Assembly (NCBI GenBank): GCA_903932145.1 | Contig: CAIZFE010000042.1 | Coordinates: 124,001 to 188,000, forward strand | Origin: an uncultured Rhodopila sp. | GTDB taxonomy: Bacteria; Pseudomonadota; Alphaproteobacteria; Acetobacterales; Acetobacteraceae | DNA length: 64,000 nucleotides | Reading direction: 5' to 3' | Part shown: positions 27,612 to 37,251 of the stretch, in pieces | Layout: each line of letters opens with the position of its first letter | How positions within the stretch are numbered: the first letter of the stretch is position 1 | Notes under the pieces: generated by a model | Told to the model about the DNA's origin: nothing | The model's input: only the letters and a program-made list of their open reading frames with translations | Database searches by the model: none | Position numbers and translations under genes: made by a program

Positions 27612-29129
27612 TTACCGGCGGACGATGGAGTGGCCGGTCATTTCCGCAGGCTGCGGAATGCCCATCAGCGCCAGCATTGTCGGCGCCAGATCGGCCAACC
27701 GGCCATCGCCGATCGCCGTCGCCCCGCCGCCCATCAGCAGCACCGGCACTTTGTTGGTCGTGTGCGACGTATGCGGTCCACCGGTTTCGGGATCCTTCAT
27801 CATCTCACAGTTGCCGTGATCGGCGGTGACCAGCAGTGCGCCACCCTGCCGCTGCACAGCCTCGGCGATGCGACCGAGGCCGGTATCCACCGTCTGCACC
27901 GCTGTGATCGCAGCCGCCAGCACGCCGGTGTGGCCGACCATGTCCGGGTTAGCAAAATTCAACACGATCATATCGTATTTGCCGCTGTCGATCGCCGCGA
28001 CCGCTTTGTCCGTCAGTTCCGGCGCCGACATTTCCGGCTGCAGATCGTAGGTCGCGACCTTGGGGGAGGCGACCATGATCCGGTCCTCGCCTTCATAGGC
28101 GATCTCTCGCCCGCCGTTCAGGAAGTAGGTGACGTGCGGGTATTTCTCCGTCTCCGCCATGCGAAGCTGCGTCTTGCCAGCGTTGGCGACAACCTCGCCC
28201 AAAATGTTGGTCAAACGATCCGGTGCGAACAGCACGCCCAGAAACGGTGCCAAAGCATCGGAGTAACGAGTCATCCCCACCGCGGCGGCCAGTTTCAGCA
28301 CCCGTTTGCGCGGAAACCCGTCGAACGCCGGGTCCAGCAGCGGCGCCAGGATTTCCCGCACCCGGTCGGCGCGGAAGTTGAAGCACAGGATGCCATCGCC
28401 GTCTTTCATCCCCGCGTAATCGCCGATCACCGTCGCTGGAACGAATTCGTCGAATTTCCCGGCCGCGTAGGCAGCCTGAATGGCGTCGCCCAGCGTCGCG
28501 GCCCGGGCGCCCTCGGCTTCGGCGATCGCGTTGTAAGCCTGGGTGACGCGTTCCCACCGCTTGTCGCGGTCCATCGCGAAATAGCGGCCAATGACGGTGG
28601 CAACCGGCACGCCGGCCGGCAGCGCGGCTTGCAGGCGTTTCAGGTCCTCACCGGCTGATTGCGGTGGGGTGTCGCGTCCGTCGGTGATGGCATGCACGAC
28701 CGTCCGGATGCCCGCCGAATGCAAATACCCGGCGATGGCGGCGCCATGATCCTGGTGCGAATGCACCCCGCCCGGCGACACCAAGCCGATCAAATGGCAG
28801 GTTCCACCGGTTTTCCTCAGCGCATCCACCAGTTCGGTGAACGCCGGCATGGTCGCGATGGAGCCGTCGGCGACCGCATCGCCAATCCGCACCAGTTCCT
28901 GCTTCACCACCCGGCCGGCGCCAATATTCAGATGCCCGACCTCGGAATTGCCCATCTGGCCCTCCGGCAAACCGACATCGCGGCCGGAGGCTTGCAGGAA
29001 GGCATGCGGGCAGGACTGCCACAAGCCGGAGAACGCGGGTGTCTTCGCCAGTCGCACGGCATTGTCCGCGCTGTCCTCCCGCCAGCCGAAGCCGTCGAGG
29101 ATCACCAGCATGACCGGTCGTGTCGCCAT
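27612..29129 (-). CDS. gpmI: 2,3-bisphosphoglycerate-independent phosphoglycerate mutase
   Basis: A 505-residue alkaline-phosphatase-superfamily enzyme interconverting 3- and 2-phosphoglycerate. The metal centre and phospho-Ser are visible in [10 protein letters not shown] and [15 protein letters not shown] (Ser). Later ligands are in [13 protein letters not shown] and [10 protein letters not shown]. GpmI alone covers glycolysis in organisms that lack GpmA; GpmA is not seen here. The ATG at 29129 has AAGGA ten bases upstream and is preferred over an in-frame TTG at 29138. Confidence 0.96.
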   Translation of the reverse strand: MATRPVMLVILDGFGWREDSADNAVRLAKTPAFSGLWQSCPHAFLQASGRDVGLPEGQMGNSEVGHLNIGAGRVVKQELVRIGDAVADGSIATMPAFTELVDALRKTGGTCHLIGLVSPGGVHSHQDHGAAIAGYLHSAGIRTVVHAITDGRDTPPQSAGEDLKRLQAALPAGVPVATVIGRYFAMDRDKRWERVTQAYNAIAEAEGARAATLGDAIQAAYAAGKFDEFVPATVIGDYAGMKDGDGILCFNFRADRVREILAPLLDPAFDGFPRKRVLKLAAAVGMTRYSDALAPFLGVLFAPDRLTNILGEVVANAGKTQLRMAETEKYPHVTYFLNGGREIAYEGEDRIMVASPKVATYDLQPEMSAPELTDKAVAAIDSGKYDMIVLNFANPDMVGHTGVLAAAITAVQTVDTGLGRIAEAVQRQGGALLVTADHGNCEMMKDPETGGPHTSHTTNKVPVLLMGGGATAIGDGRLADLAPTMLALMGIPQPAEMTGHSIVRR

Positions 29130-29206
29130 TTGTTGCAATTCCTTCGCCTGCGGTGAGCCGTGAGCGCCTGCCTAGCGCCCCGGGACCCTGTGGACAAGTC
29201 GTGACA

Positions 29207-30331
29207 TCAGTCCAGCGTTTCTCGATAGCTCAGCGTGGCGATCACGCCGACGACCAGTGTAAACGCCGCGATCGGCCAAAGATCGGGCGCGATCTCGGTA
29301 ATCCCGTTCCCCTTCAGCAGCATACCGCGCACGATCCGCAGCGCGTGGGTGGTTGGCAGCAGTTCCCCCACCCATTGCGCCCAGACCGGCATACCTTTGA
29401 ACGGAAACATGAAGCCGGACAGCAAAAACGATGGCAACAACGTGAACTGTGCCATCTGGATCGCCTGCATCTGATTGCGCGCGAGGGTAGAGAACGTGAT
29501 GCCCAGCGCCAGATTGCTGGCAATGAACAGACCGAGCGCAACACTGAGCAGCGGGATGGAGCCGCGCACCGGCAGCCCGAACACCGCCACCGCGATTGTC
29601 ATGATCATCACCACCTGCACGTAGCCGATCACGATATACGGCACGACCTTCGCCAACATCACCTCAATCGGCCGCACCGGCATCGCCAGCAGATTCTCCA
29701 TCGTTCCCCGCTCGGTTTCCCGCGTGATCGACAGGGTGGTCACGAACAGCGTCGATATGATCAAAACAATACAAATCAACCCCGGCACGATGTTCAGGAC
29801 GGTCAGTTGTTCGGGATTGTAACGAGCATGCAGATTGAACTGGAACGGCACCTGTGCCGGTACGGATCGCATCGACGGCGGCAGATCCCGGTCCAGTGCG
29901 GTCATCAAACCGGCGAGCGCGGCGGCGGCATTGCCGATCGCGGTCGGATCGGTGGCGTCAGCATCGACCAGCACCGAGGGTTGCTCGCCCCGATCGACCG
30001 AACGGTCGAAGTTGGGCGGGATCTCGACGACGAACAGCAGTTCGCCATCGGCCAACCCCCGTTCGGCCTCCGCCTCCGACGCCAGCGGCCTGATGTCGTA
30101 GTAGCCGGTGTTCTTCAGGGCCATCAGCAGGGAACGTTCATAGCTGGAATGATCCACCGTCAGAATCCCGGTGGGGAGATGCTTTGGATTGGCGTTGATC
30201 GCGTAGCCGAACAGGAACAACTGCATGACCGGCAGCGCGATGATCATGCGCAAGGTGAACGGATCGCGGCGAACCTGGATCCATTCCTTGCGCAGCAGCG
30301 CCAGGAAGCGCCGGAACGAAAAACCGTTCAT
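29207..30331 (-). CDS. ABC-2 type exporter permease
   Basis: A 374-residue membrane permease of the YbhS/YhhJ type: an N-terminal helix after KEWIQVRRDPFTLRM, a large periplasmic loop (residues about 50-180) and five C-terminal helices with the conserved ERGTMENLLAMPVRPIEVML cytoplasmic motif. Its start overlaps the ATPase stop by four bases. The three-gene unit (adaptor, ATPase, permease) exports drugs or lipophilic compounds in relatives. There is no outer-membrane partner in the window. Confidence 0.9.
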   Translation of the reverse strand: MNGFSFRRFLALLRKEWIQVRRDPFTLRMIIALPVMQLFLFGYAINANPKHLPTGILTVDHSSYERSLLMALKNTGYYDIRPLASEAEAERGLADGELLFVVEIPPNFDRSVDRGEQPSVLVDADATDPTAIGNAAAALAGLMTALDRDLPPSMRSVPAQVPFQFNLHARYNPEQLTVLNIVPGLICIVLIISTLFVTTLSITRETERGTMENLLAMPVRPIEVMLAKVVPYIVIGYVQVVMIMTIAVAVFGLPVRGSIPLLSVALGLFIASNLALGITFSTLARNQMQAIQMAQFTLLPSFLLSGFMFPFKGMPVWAQWVGELLPTTHALRIVRGMLLKGNGITEIAPDLWPIAAFTLVVGVIATLSYRETLD

Positions 30332-31239
30332 GGGGCGGGCTGGCTGAGCATATGGATGAACACGTCCTCAAGCTGTGGCGGGACCTCCCGCCAGACCAAT
30401 CCACTATCGAGCGCTTTGGTTGCCGCTTCCAACGCGGCTCGGTTCATCCCGGCGATGTGCAGCGCGGACCCGAACACGGCCGCCGACTCCACGCCCGGCA
30501 TCGCTCGCAGGGACCGGGCCGCGAGATCCAGCCCCTCGCCGGTCGCGGCGAACGTGACCAGACCGCTGCCCTTGGCGACCTCATCGGGCGTACCCTGCAC
30601 GACGATCTTGCCGTCCGAGAGATAGACGATCCGGGCGCAGCGTTCCGCCTCGTCCATGTAATGGGTGGAGACGAGGACCGTCAGCCCGTCCGCCGCCATA
30701 TCGTGGATCAGGTCCCAGAATTCCCGCCGCGCTTTGGCATCGACGCCCGCCGTGGGCTCGTCCAGCAGCAACAGTTTTGGCTTGTGCAGCACGCAGGCCG
30801 CGAGAGCGAGACGCTGCTTCCAGCCACCCGACAACTGCCCGGCCAACTGGTCTGTTCGGTCTGCCAGACCCATCCGGTCAATGATCGCCTTGACGGCCTC
30901 GGCTCGATTGTCGATTTCGTACACCGCGGCAACGAAATCCAGGTTTTCGCCGACCGTTAGGTCCTCGTAAAAGCTGAAGCGCTGCGTCATGTAGCCGATC
31001 TGGCGCCGGATCAGCGGCGCATCGCGAACGATATCCAGGCCAAGGCACGTGCCACCGCCGCCATCCGGCTTGACCAGACCGCACAGCATGCGGATCGTGG
31101 TGGTCTTGCCGCTGCCGTTGGCACCGAGGAACCCGCAAATTTCGCCGGCGCCGACCGCCAGCGTCAGGCCATCCACAACCTTGCGTTCTCCGTATCGTTT
31201 ATGCAGATCGCGGACATCGATGACAGGCGCCGCCGTCAT
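30328..31239 (-). CDS. ABC transporter ATP-binding protein (YbhF/CcmA-like)
   Basis: A 303-residue single ATPase domain with Walker A GANGSGKTTT (about residue 37), signature QLSGGWKQRLALA and Walker B KLLLLDEPTAGVD. The H-loop is STHYMDEAE. YbhF relatives are often double-ATPase fusions; this one is single. It is coupled on both sides by four-base overlaps to the HlyD-like adaptor upstream and the permease downstream. Confidence 0.93.
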   Translation of the reverse strand: MTAAPVIDVRDLHKRYGERKVVDGLTLAVGAGEICGFLGANGSGKTTTIRMLCGLVKPDGGGGTCLGLDIVRDAPLIRRQIGYMTQRFSFYEDLTVGENLDFVAAVYEIDNRAEAVKAIIDRMGLADRTDQLAGQLSGGWKQRLALAACVLHKPKLLLLDEPTAGVDAKARREFWDLIHDMAADGLTVLVSTHYMDEAERCARIVYLSDGKIVVQGTPDEVAKGSGLVTFAATGEGLDLAARSLRAMPGVESAAVFGSALHIAGMNRAALEAATKALDSGLVWREVPPQLEDVFIHMLSQPAP

Positions 31240-32216
31240 GGCGTCACCACCGGCCGCACCTCGATCGGCTCACCGGGATTGAGCCGAACCGCTTGCTCGC
31301 GCGCCGGACGGGCTTCGACGATGAACACCAGCTTGGCTTTACTCGACTCGCTGTAGATCAAGGGTGGCGTATATTCAGCCTGGGGAGAAATGAACGAAAT
31401 CCGGGCGGTCAGTCCGGTAGGGCAACCGTCGCAGGCAAGCGCGACCCGGTCATCGAGGTGAACGGTCGAGAACAACGCCTCCGGGACAAAGAACCGGACA
31501 AAAATATTGCCGGGCGGCAACAACGATACCACCGGCGCTCCGGCCGCCATCGTTTCGCCCGGGCGAGCCAGCACGTCGGCAACGCGGGCGCTGACCGGCG
31601 CAACGACCCGGCGCTGTGCCAGCCGCCATTCCGCCATATCCAGCGCCGCCCGGGATGCCGCGACCGATGCGCGTTGCGCCTCGATCTCCCCATCCCGTCC
31701 CATCGGGGCGCGGGACTGTTTCAGGGCGGCCTGTAGTGCCTCGACCTTGGCCTGCGCCGAACGGTAATCGGCCCGCAGTTGATCGACGCTTTGTTTGGTG
31801 GCGTCGCCGCGTGGCAGCAGATTTTCGCCGCGCGCCAGATCGCCCGCGATGCGGGCCAGGGTCGCCTGCGCGTCGGCCAAATTGGCTTCGGCCTGCTCGA
31901 TTTCGGTGGGTTTGCCACCCGCCATCAGGTTGGCGAGCTGCCGTTCCGCCTGCGCCAGCATCTGAGCGGCCTGATCGCGCGCGGCCCGGTCGTTGGCGTC
32001 GTCCTGGGTGAACAAGACCGCGCCGGCCTCAACCGCATCCCCACGCGAGACGGCGACGGCCGTCAGCAGCCCTTGCTGGGTCGGGCCGACCTTGACGAAG
32101 TCCGCTTCAGCGTAACCCTGCCACATGATCGGATCAGGACGGCGCGATGACCACCACCAGGCGCCGCCACCGGCAGCAACCAATAGCACGACCAGAAGCA
32201 GCACACGTCTCGTCAC
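31236..32216 (-). CDS. HlyD/YbhG-type periplasmic adaptor (membrane fusion protein)
   Basis: A 326-residue protein with one N-terminal helix (RRVLLLVVLLVAAGGGAWWW), a biotin-lipoyl half-motif (VAVSRGDAVEAGAVLFTQDD), a long coiled-coil hairpin of alternating Glu/Ala/Leu (residues about 75-190) and a C-terminal barrel (LNPGEPIEVRPVVTP). GGAAGG is eight bases from the GTG start. It would link the ABC exporter to an outer-membrane channel. It is the first gene of the operon; the gap at 32217-32403 contains the likely promoter, but no clear box was picked out. Confidence 0.88.
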   Translation of the reverse strand: MTRRVLLLVVLLVAAGGGAWWWSSRRPDPIMWQGYAEADFVKVGPTQQGLLTAVAVSRGDAVEAGAVLFTQDDANDRAARDQAAQMLAQAERQLANLMAGGKPTEIEQAEANLADAQATLARIAGDLARGENLLPRGDATKQSVDQLRADYRSAQAKVEALQAALKQSRAPMGRDGEIEAQRASVAASRAALDMAEWRLAQRRVVAPVSARVADVLARPGETMAAGAPVVSLLPPGNIFVRFFVPEALFSTVHLDDRVALACDGCPTGLTARISFISPQAEYTPPLIYSESSKAKLVFIVEARPAREQAVRLNPGEPIEVRPVVTP

Positions 32217-32403
32217 ACCGGATCATCCTTCCTGGTGAGCCGGTCAGGGCGTCACAAGTTGCCTGATGCTAAACTATCAGGGGACGATCCGATCGGGGAA
32301 GAATCGGAAACTACTTACGGATGGCCAAGCGGCGATAAATGCCGGAGTGGCTCGTTCAAACCGAGACGACGCGGCCAGGGAAGCCGCCGGCACTGAGCGG
32401 GCG

Positions 32404-33507
32404 TTAGTTCCGCGGCAACCGCGTCGTCGTTGGCGCATCCGGGTTTTGCGCTCTGTGCCGCAGCAGGTGATCGGCGAGCACGCAGGCCATCATCGCCTCA
32501 CCCACCGGTACGCCGCGAATGCCGACGCACGGATCGTGGCGGCCTTTGGTGACGATCTCGATCTCGTTCCCCAGCCGATCGACGGACTGCCTGGGGGCGA
32601 GGATCGAACTGGTCGGCTTCACCGCGAATCGCGCCACGATCGGTTGCCCGGTGGAAATGCCGCCCAGGATACCGCCGGCGTGGTTCGATCCGAATTCGAC
32701 CAGCCCGTCGCGCATGCGCATCTCGTCGGCATTCGCCTCACCGGACAGCGCGGCGGCGGCGAAGCCCTCGCCGATCTCGACACCCTTGACGGCATTGATC
32801 GACATCAGCGCGCCCGCCAGATCGGCATCCAGTTTGCCGTAAATCGGCGCCCCCAGGCCGGGAGGCACGCCGTCGGCGACAACCTCGATCACTGCCCCGG
32901 CCGAGGACCCGGATTTGCGCACACCCGACAAATACTCGTCCCAAATCGCAGCCATGACAGGGTCCGGGCAGAAGAACGGGTTCTCGTCCACCTGCGCCCA
33001 ATCCCAGCGGTCGCGGTCGATAGCGTGCGGCCCGATCTGCACCAGGGCGCCGCGGATGCGAACCGCGCTGCCCAGTACCAACCGGGCGACCGCGCCCGCC
33101 GCCACCCGCATCGCGGTTTCCCGAGCCGAGGATCGCCCGCCGCCACGGTAATCGCGGACTCCGTATTTCAGGTCGTAGGTCAGGTCGGCATGACCCGGCC
33201 GGAACTGGGTCGAGATCGCCGCATAATCTCGAGAACGCTGATCCTGGTTCTCGATCATCAGGCTGATCGGAGTGCCGGTCGTGACGCCCTCAAACACCCC
33301 GGACAGGATGCGAACCTGGTCCGGCTCCTGCCGCTGGGTGGTGAATTTGGACTGGCCGGGGCGGCGTTTGTCCAGCCACGGCTGGATATCCGCCTCGGTC
33401 AGAGGCAACCGCGGCGGGCAGCCATCGACGACCCCGCCGATCGCCGGCCCGTGGCTTTCGCCCCATGTGGTGACCCGGAACAGATGACCGAAACTGTTAT
33501 GGGACAT
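32404..33507 (-). CDS. aroC: Chorismate synthase
   Basis: A 367-residue enzyme with the three AroC signatures: [20 protein letters not shown] near the N-terminus, [20 protein letters not shown] (residues about 123-142) and [20 protein letters not shown] near the C-terminus. It converts EPSP to chorismate with reduced FMN as cofactor, the last common step of aromatic amino-acid synthesis. It lies 12 bases downstream of fabI and probably shares its transcript. Confidence 0.97.
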   Translation of the reverse strand: MSHNSFGHLFRVTTWGESHGPAIGGVVDGCPPRLPLTEADIQPWLDKRRPGQSKFTTQRQEPDQVRILSGVFEGVTTGTPISLMIENQDQRSRDYAAISTQFRPGHADLTYDLKYGVRDYRGGGRSSARETAMRVAAGAVARLVLGSAVRIRGALVQIGPHAIDRDRWDWAQVDENPFFCPDPVMAAIWDEYLSGVRKSGSSAGAVIEVVADGVPPGLGAPIYGKLDADLAGALMSINAVKGVEIGEGFAAAALSGEANADEMRMRDGLVEFGSNHAGGILGGISTGQPIVARFAVKPTSSILAPRQSVDRLGNEIEIVTKGRHDPCVGIRGVPVGEAMMACVLADHLLRHRAQNPDAPTTTRLPRN

Positions 33508-33519
33508 GGCGGCGCTCTG

Positions 33520-34362
<843 letters not shown>

Positions 34363-34497
34363 GTTGATCCTCTCGGTGGCGATGTCCGGTCAACGGCATC
34401 GCTGAGTCGTGGTGGCACAATGCAAAGGGATCGGGCAAGGGGCGGCGCGCGTTTTGTTCGCGCCAAAGAACGCTGAAGGGCGGCAAGCCCGGGGTGT

Positions 34498-35862
34498 TCA
34501 TGGTCCGGCCGCGACCCGGCGCCGAACGGTGGGCGCCGTCAATGTTGGGCCGGTTAAGGGTTTGCTCCGCCGAATCGCTGGTTTGGGTGTCCGGCCGGCT
34601 ATCGGTGCCGGCACCGGTTCGACCGACGGATTTTCCCCGGTCAGACGACCGATCAACTGGCAGTAGGAGTCGAGATAATCCGCCATTGCCAGCCGTCGCA
34701 TCGCATAGGAACGGGCATTCTCCCGCAGCTTGCCCGTCAAATTCTTGTCTTCGAGCAGACCCAAAACGGTTCGGGCCAGGGTCAGCGGATCAAGGGTGGG
34801 GGTTATCAGACCGTTGTCACCGTGGGTGACGAATTCCCGTACCGCCTGTGTATCGCCACCGACAACCGCGCAACCGATCGCCAAAGCCTCCCGCAGCGAC
34901 CAGGACGCCACGAACGGATACGTCAAATAGACATGCGCGTCGGATCGCCGCAACGCCGCGAGATAAGTCGAATAAGCGACGCGTCCAGGAAACACGACAC
35001 GGTCCATGTCGATATCCTGGCCCACCTCTGCCAACATTCGGTCGCGCCAGGTGCCGCCACCGGCCGGGCCGGAGCCGTAGCTGACGCCATCGCCGCCAAT
35101 CATCACAACCTTGATGTCCTTGCGCGCCCGCATCAGCTCGGGCAGCGTTCGCATCATGGTGTGGAAGCCGCGATAAGGCTCCAGATCGCGCGACACATAG
35201 GTCACCAGTTTGTCTGTCGGCCTGATCGTCATGCCGCCGATCTTCAGCGTCTTTTTGTGGGCCGCCGGATCGGGACGGCACAGCTCCAGATCGACGCCTT
35301 CCCACAGCAGATCGATTTTCGGCTGTGCCCAATCCGGGTAGGTCGAGAGCTGCCACGCGGTCGGGCATTGGCCCGCGCCGCCCAGATTGAGCGCGATATG
35401 ATTGATCGCGTTCTTCGCCCGGATGCGCGGGAAATCCAGCGGTTCGGCCGGAAATTCAGGATCGAAGCCGACATCGGCCGAATCGTGCTGGTAGTAGAAT
35501 TCAAAATAGCCAAGCATCGGGGCGTTGGGCCACAGGTCGCGGAGATTGAGCATCTCGCCCCATCCGTGATGGCCGATAATGATGTCGGGCGTATAGCCGA
35601 GATGGCGCAAACCGAAGGCGGTTTTGAACACCGCCTCGGCCCGTTTGACACCGTTGTCGAGTTCCCGCGCGGCAATGTGGGTTTCGGCGATGTCCAGCGG
35701 AGGCCGTTGATAGGGGACCTTACGGACCCCCGGAATTTCGTTGGCATTCGGTTCGGTGATGAACACGACCTCGTGCCGGCCCGACGCGACGAGGTGGCGA
35801 ACGATATGCAGGAATTGTCCGGGATAGTTCTGGTGGACAAACAGGAACTTCAATCTGGTCAC
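34498..35862 (-). CDS. Glycosyltransferase family 4 (GT-B) protein
   Basis: A 454-residue enzyme starting with GTG (LKFLFVHQNYPGQFLHIVRH). The N-terminal acceptor domain spans residues 1-190 and includes the GT4 D-x-I-x-G-H-H-G segment (PDIIIGHHGWGEML). The C-terminal donor domain has YVSRDLEPYRGFHTMMRTLP and the E-x7-E signature region SLREALAIGCAVVGGDTQAV. The tail after residue 415 is a basic Pro/Arg-rich extension. It is likely to add a sugar to a surface polysaccharide or glycolipid. It is last in the co-oriented surface/secretion cluster from 45783. Confidence 0.9.
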   Translation of the reverse strand: MTRLKFLFVHQNYPGQFLHIVRHLVASGRHEVVFITEPNANEIPGVRKVPYQRPPLDIAETHIAARELDNGVKRAEAVFKTAFGLRHLGYTPDIIIGHHGWGEMLNLRDLWPNAPMLGYFEFYYQHDSADVGFDPEFPAEPLDFPRIRAKNAINHIALNLGGAGQCPTAWQLSTYPDWAQPKIDLLWEGVDLELCRPDPAAHKKTLKIGGMTIRPTDKLVTYVSRDLEPYRGFHTMMRTLPELMRARKDIKVVMIGGDGVSYGSGPAGGGTWRDRMLAEVGQDIDMDRVVFPGRVAYSTYLAALRRSDAHVYLTYPFVASWSLREALAIGCAVVGGDTQAVREFVTHGDNGLITPTLDPLTLARTVLGLLEDKNLTGKLRENARSYAMRRLAMADYLDSYCQLIGRLTGENPSVEPVPAPIAGRTPKPAIRRSKPLTGPTLTAPTVRRRVAAGP

Positions 35863-35949
35863 CTCGTCTGGCCGGGCGGCTGCCCGGACCGGAACCGTCG
35901 TCAGCCGGCACGGGCGCCGGCTGACTTTGGATGCTTAGTCGCGCAATGC

Positions 35950-37140
35950 TTAGTCGCGTGGAAAAAGGCCCTTGGCACGCGGCTTCACGGGCGTTTTGGG
36001 GGCAGCCGGCGTCTTGCCGGGTTTCGCCTTACCGGCGGGTCGTTTCGGGGCATTCGCAGCCGTCGCTTTGGCATTGACCTTCGGGGAAGATGCAGCCGCG
36101 ACGGCGCCACGGGGGCGCAGCACGATTTGGAACGCTTCCAATGCGGCCAGGCTTGGGGCCTCGCAGGCCTCACCACCGTTGACCGGTCCTACCGCACTGC
36201 CATCGACAAAGGTCGCGGAATATCGACATTCAAAGGCTTTCGCGGCGGCGCCCTTCAGCCGCACCTTCAGGCCGAGCAGTGGCAATGCCATCCCGCGGCT
36301 ACCGCAGAACTTCCCGCCTTCAACCCAGGGAGACAGCCAATTGCGGCCGAGCACCGCCTGATATTCGATGTCTTGCAAGGCAATGCCGTTGGCCGGCGCA
36401 AGACCGAAGCCCTCTATCCACTGGCGGCTGCCCTTGATCCCGAGCCAGTCGCCCAACATGCAGGTGAGGTCGCCGGAGAGCTGGACGTGCGCCATGACTT
36501 CGGGATTTGTCTCCGGCACAGGGGGAGTGGCGGCGTTCGGTTTTGCCGTCGTCGGCGCTTCGGGTCCGCTCGCGCCGGCGGCGGCCGCTTCCGCGCTCAA
36601 ACGCAAAACCTGTAGGCTGGGAGGCGCATTCTGGCCTTTGAGCTGATAGATCGTCACCAGAATAGGGGCCGAACCATCCGCTATGCGAACCAGGGCGGCC
36701 GTGCCGTCCAGCCACCCATCTTCACGAAAGGTGCTGACGCTGACAGCTTCCTGACGCCCGCCGAGTCCCGGGGCAGGCGTAATCCGAACGCCTGGCAGGC
36801 CGGTGGTTGGATCGGGCGGAGCGCTGCCCGGCGTTTGGAAAACGCAAAACAGTCCGGTGTCCAGCGTCATCAGATGCGCGGTGACCTGCAATTCGGCAAC
36901 CCGGCTGGACGGATTCGGGGTGGCGTTGTCCACCCGGGTATTACCTGCCGGGACATGCCCCGCGGGCGATTGTCCATCGGGGACGGTGTCCGCTTGGGAC
37001 GCGCCGGGGCGCAGCTTGGCCGGTGGGGTCCGTGTTGAAGGGGTGACCGGTGCGGCGGGCGGTGTCGCCTTGATCCGGGTGCGTAACGCGCTCGCGGCTT
37101 CAGGAATGCGGCTAACTCGCTTTGTGGATTTTTCGGCCAT
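35950..37140 (-). CDS. Protein with three ChW-like (hydrophobic W) repeats
   Basis: A 396-residue protein. Residues 1-85 are a Pro/Thr/Ala-rich linker and residues 85-180 a beta-rich domain. Three related units then follow: about 217-247 (DWLGIKGSRQWIEGFGLAP), 258-297 (with NWLSPWVEGGKFCGSRGMAL) and 305-345 (ATFVDGSAVGPVNGGEAC). Each has the Trp or hydrophobic core, a Gly-rich turn and a closing LEAFQI/GLKVRL strand like clostridial hydrophobic-W repeats, which are known from cell-surface proteins. The tail from 345 is Lys/Pro/Ala-rich with no anchor. There is no signal peptide, so export might be by another route. Function is unknown. It sits between two glycosyltransferases. Confidence 0.65.
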   Translation of the reverse strand: MAEKSTKRVSRIPEAASALRTRIKATPPAAPVTPSTRTPPAKLRPGASQADTVPDGQSPAGHVPAGNTRVDNATPNPSSRVAELQVTAHLMTLDTGLFCVFQTPGSAPPDPTTGLPGVRITPAPGLGGRQEAVSVSTFREDGWLDGTAALVRIADGSAPILVTIYQLKGQNAPPSLQVLRLSAEAAAAGASGPEAPTTAKPNAATPPVPETNPEVMAHVQLSGDLTCMLGDWLGIKGSRQWIEGFGLAPANGIALQDIEYQAVLGRNWLSPWVEGGKFCGSRGMALPLLGLKVRLKGAAAKAFECRYSATFVDGSAVGPVNGGEACEAPSLAALEAFQIVLRPRGAVAAASSPKVNAKATAANAPKRPAGKAKPGKTPAAPKTPVKPRAKGLFPRD

Positions 37141-37251
37141 GTCTCGACTTATGTCATCAGGTCAAAAGGATCGGCGGAGGCAACGGAGCATCTGCCGCCG
37201 GGGGAAAAATTATGCCATTATCGAGATCGTTTGTTTTGCACGCACATATCC

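Noticed and set aside
34822-36615. A 597-codon plus-strand frame across two minus-strand genes
   Set aside because: It spans the glycosyltransferase and the ChW-like gene and the gap between them; composition is that of a shadow.
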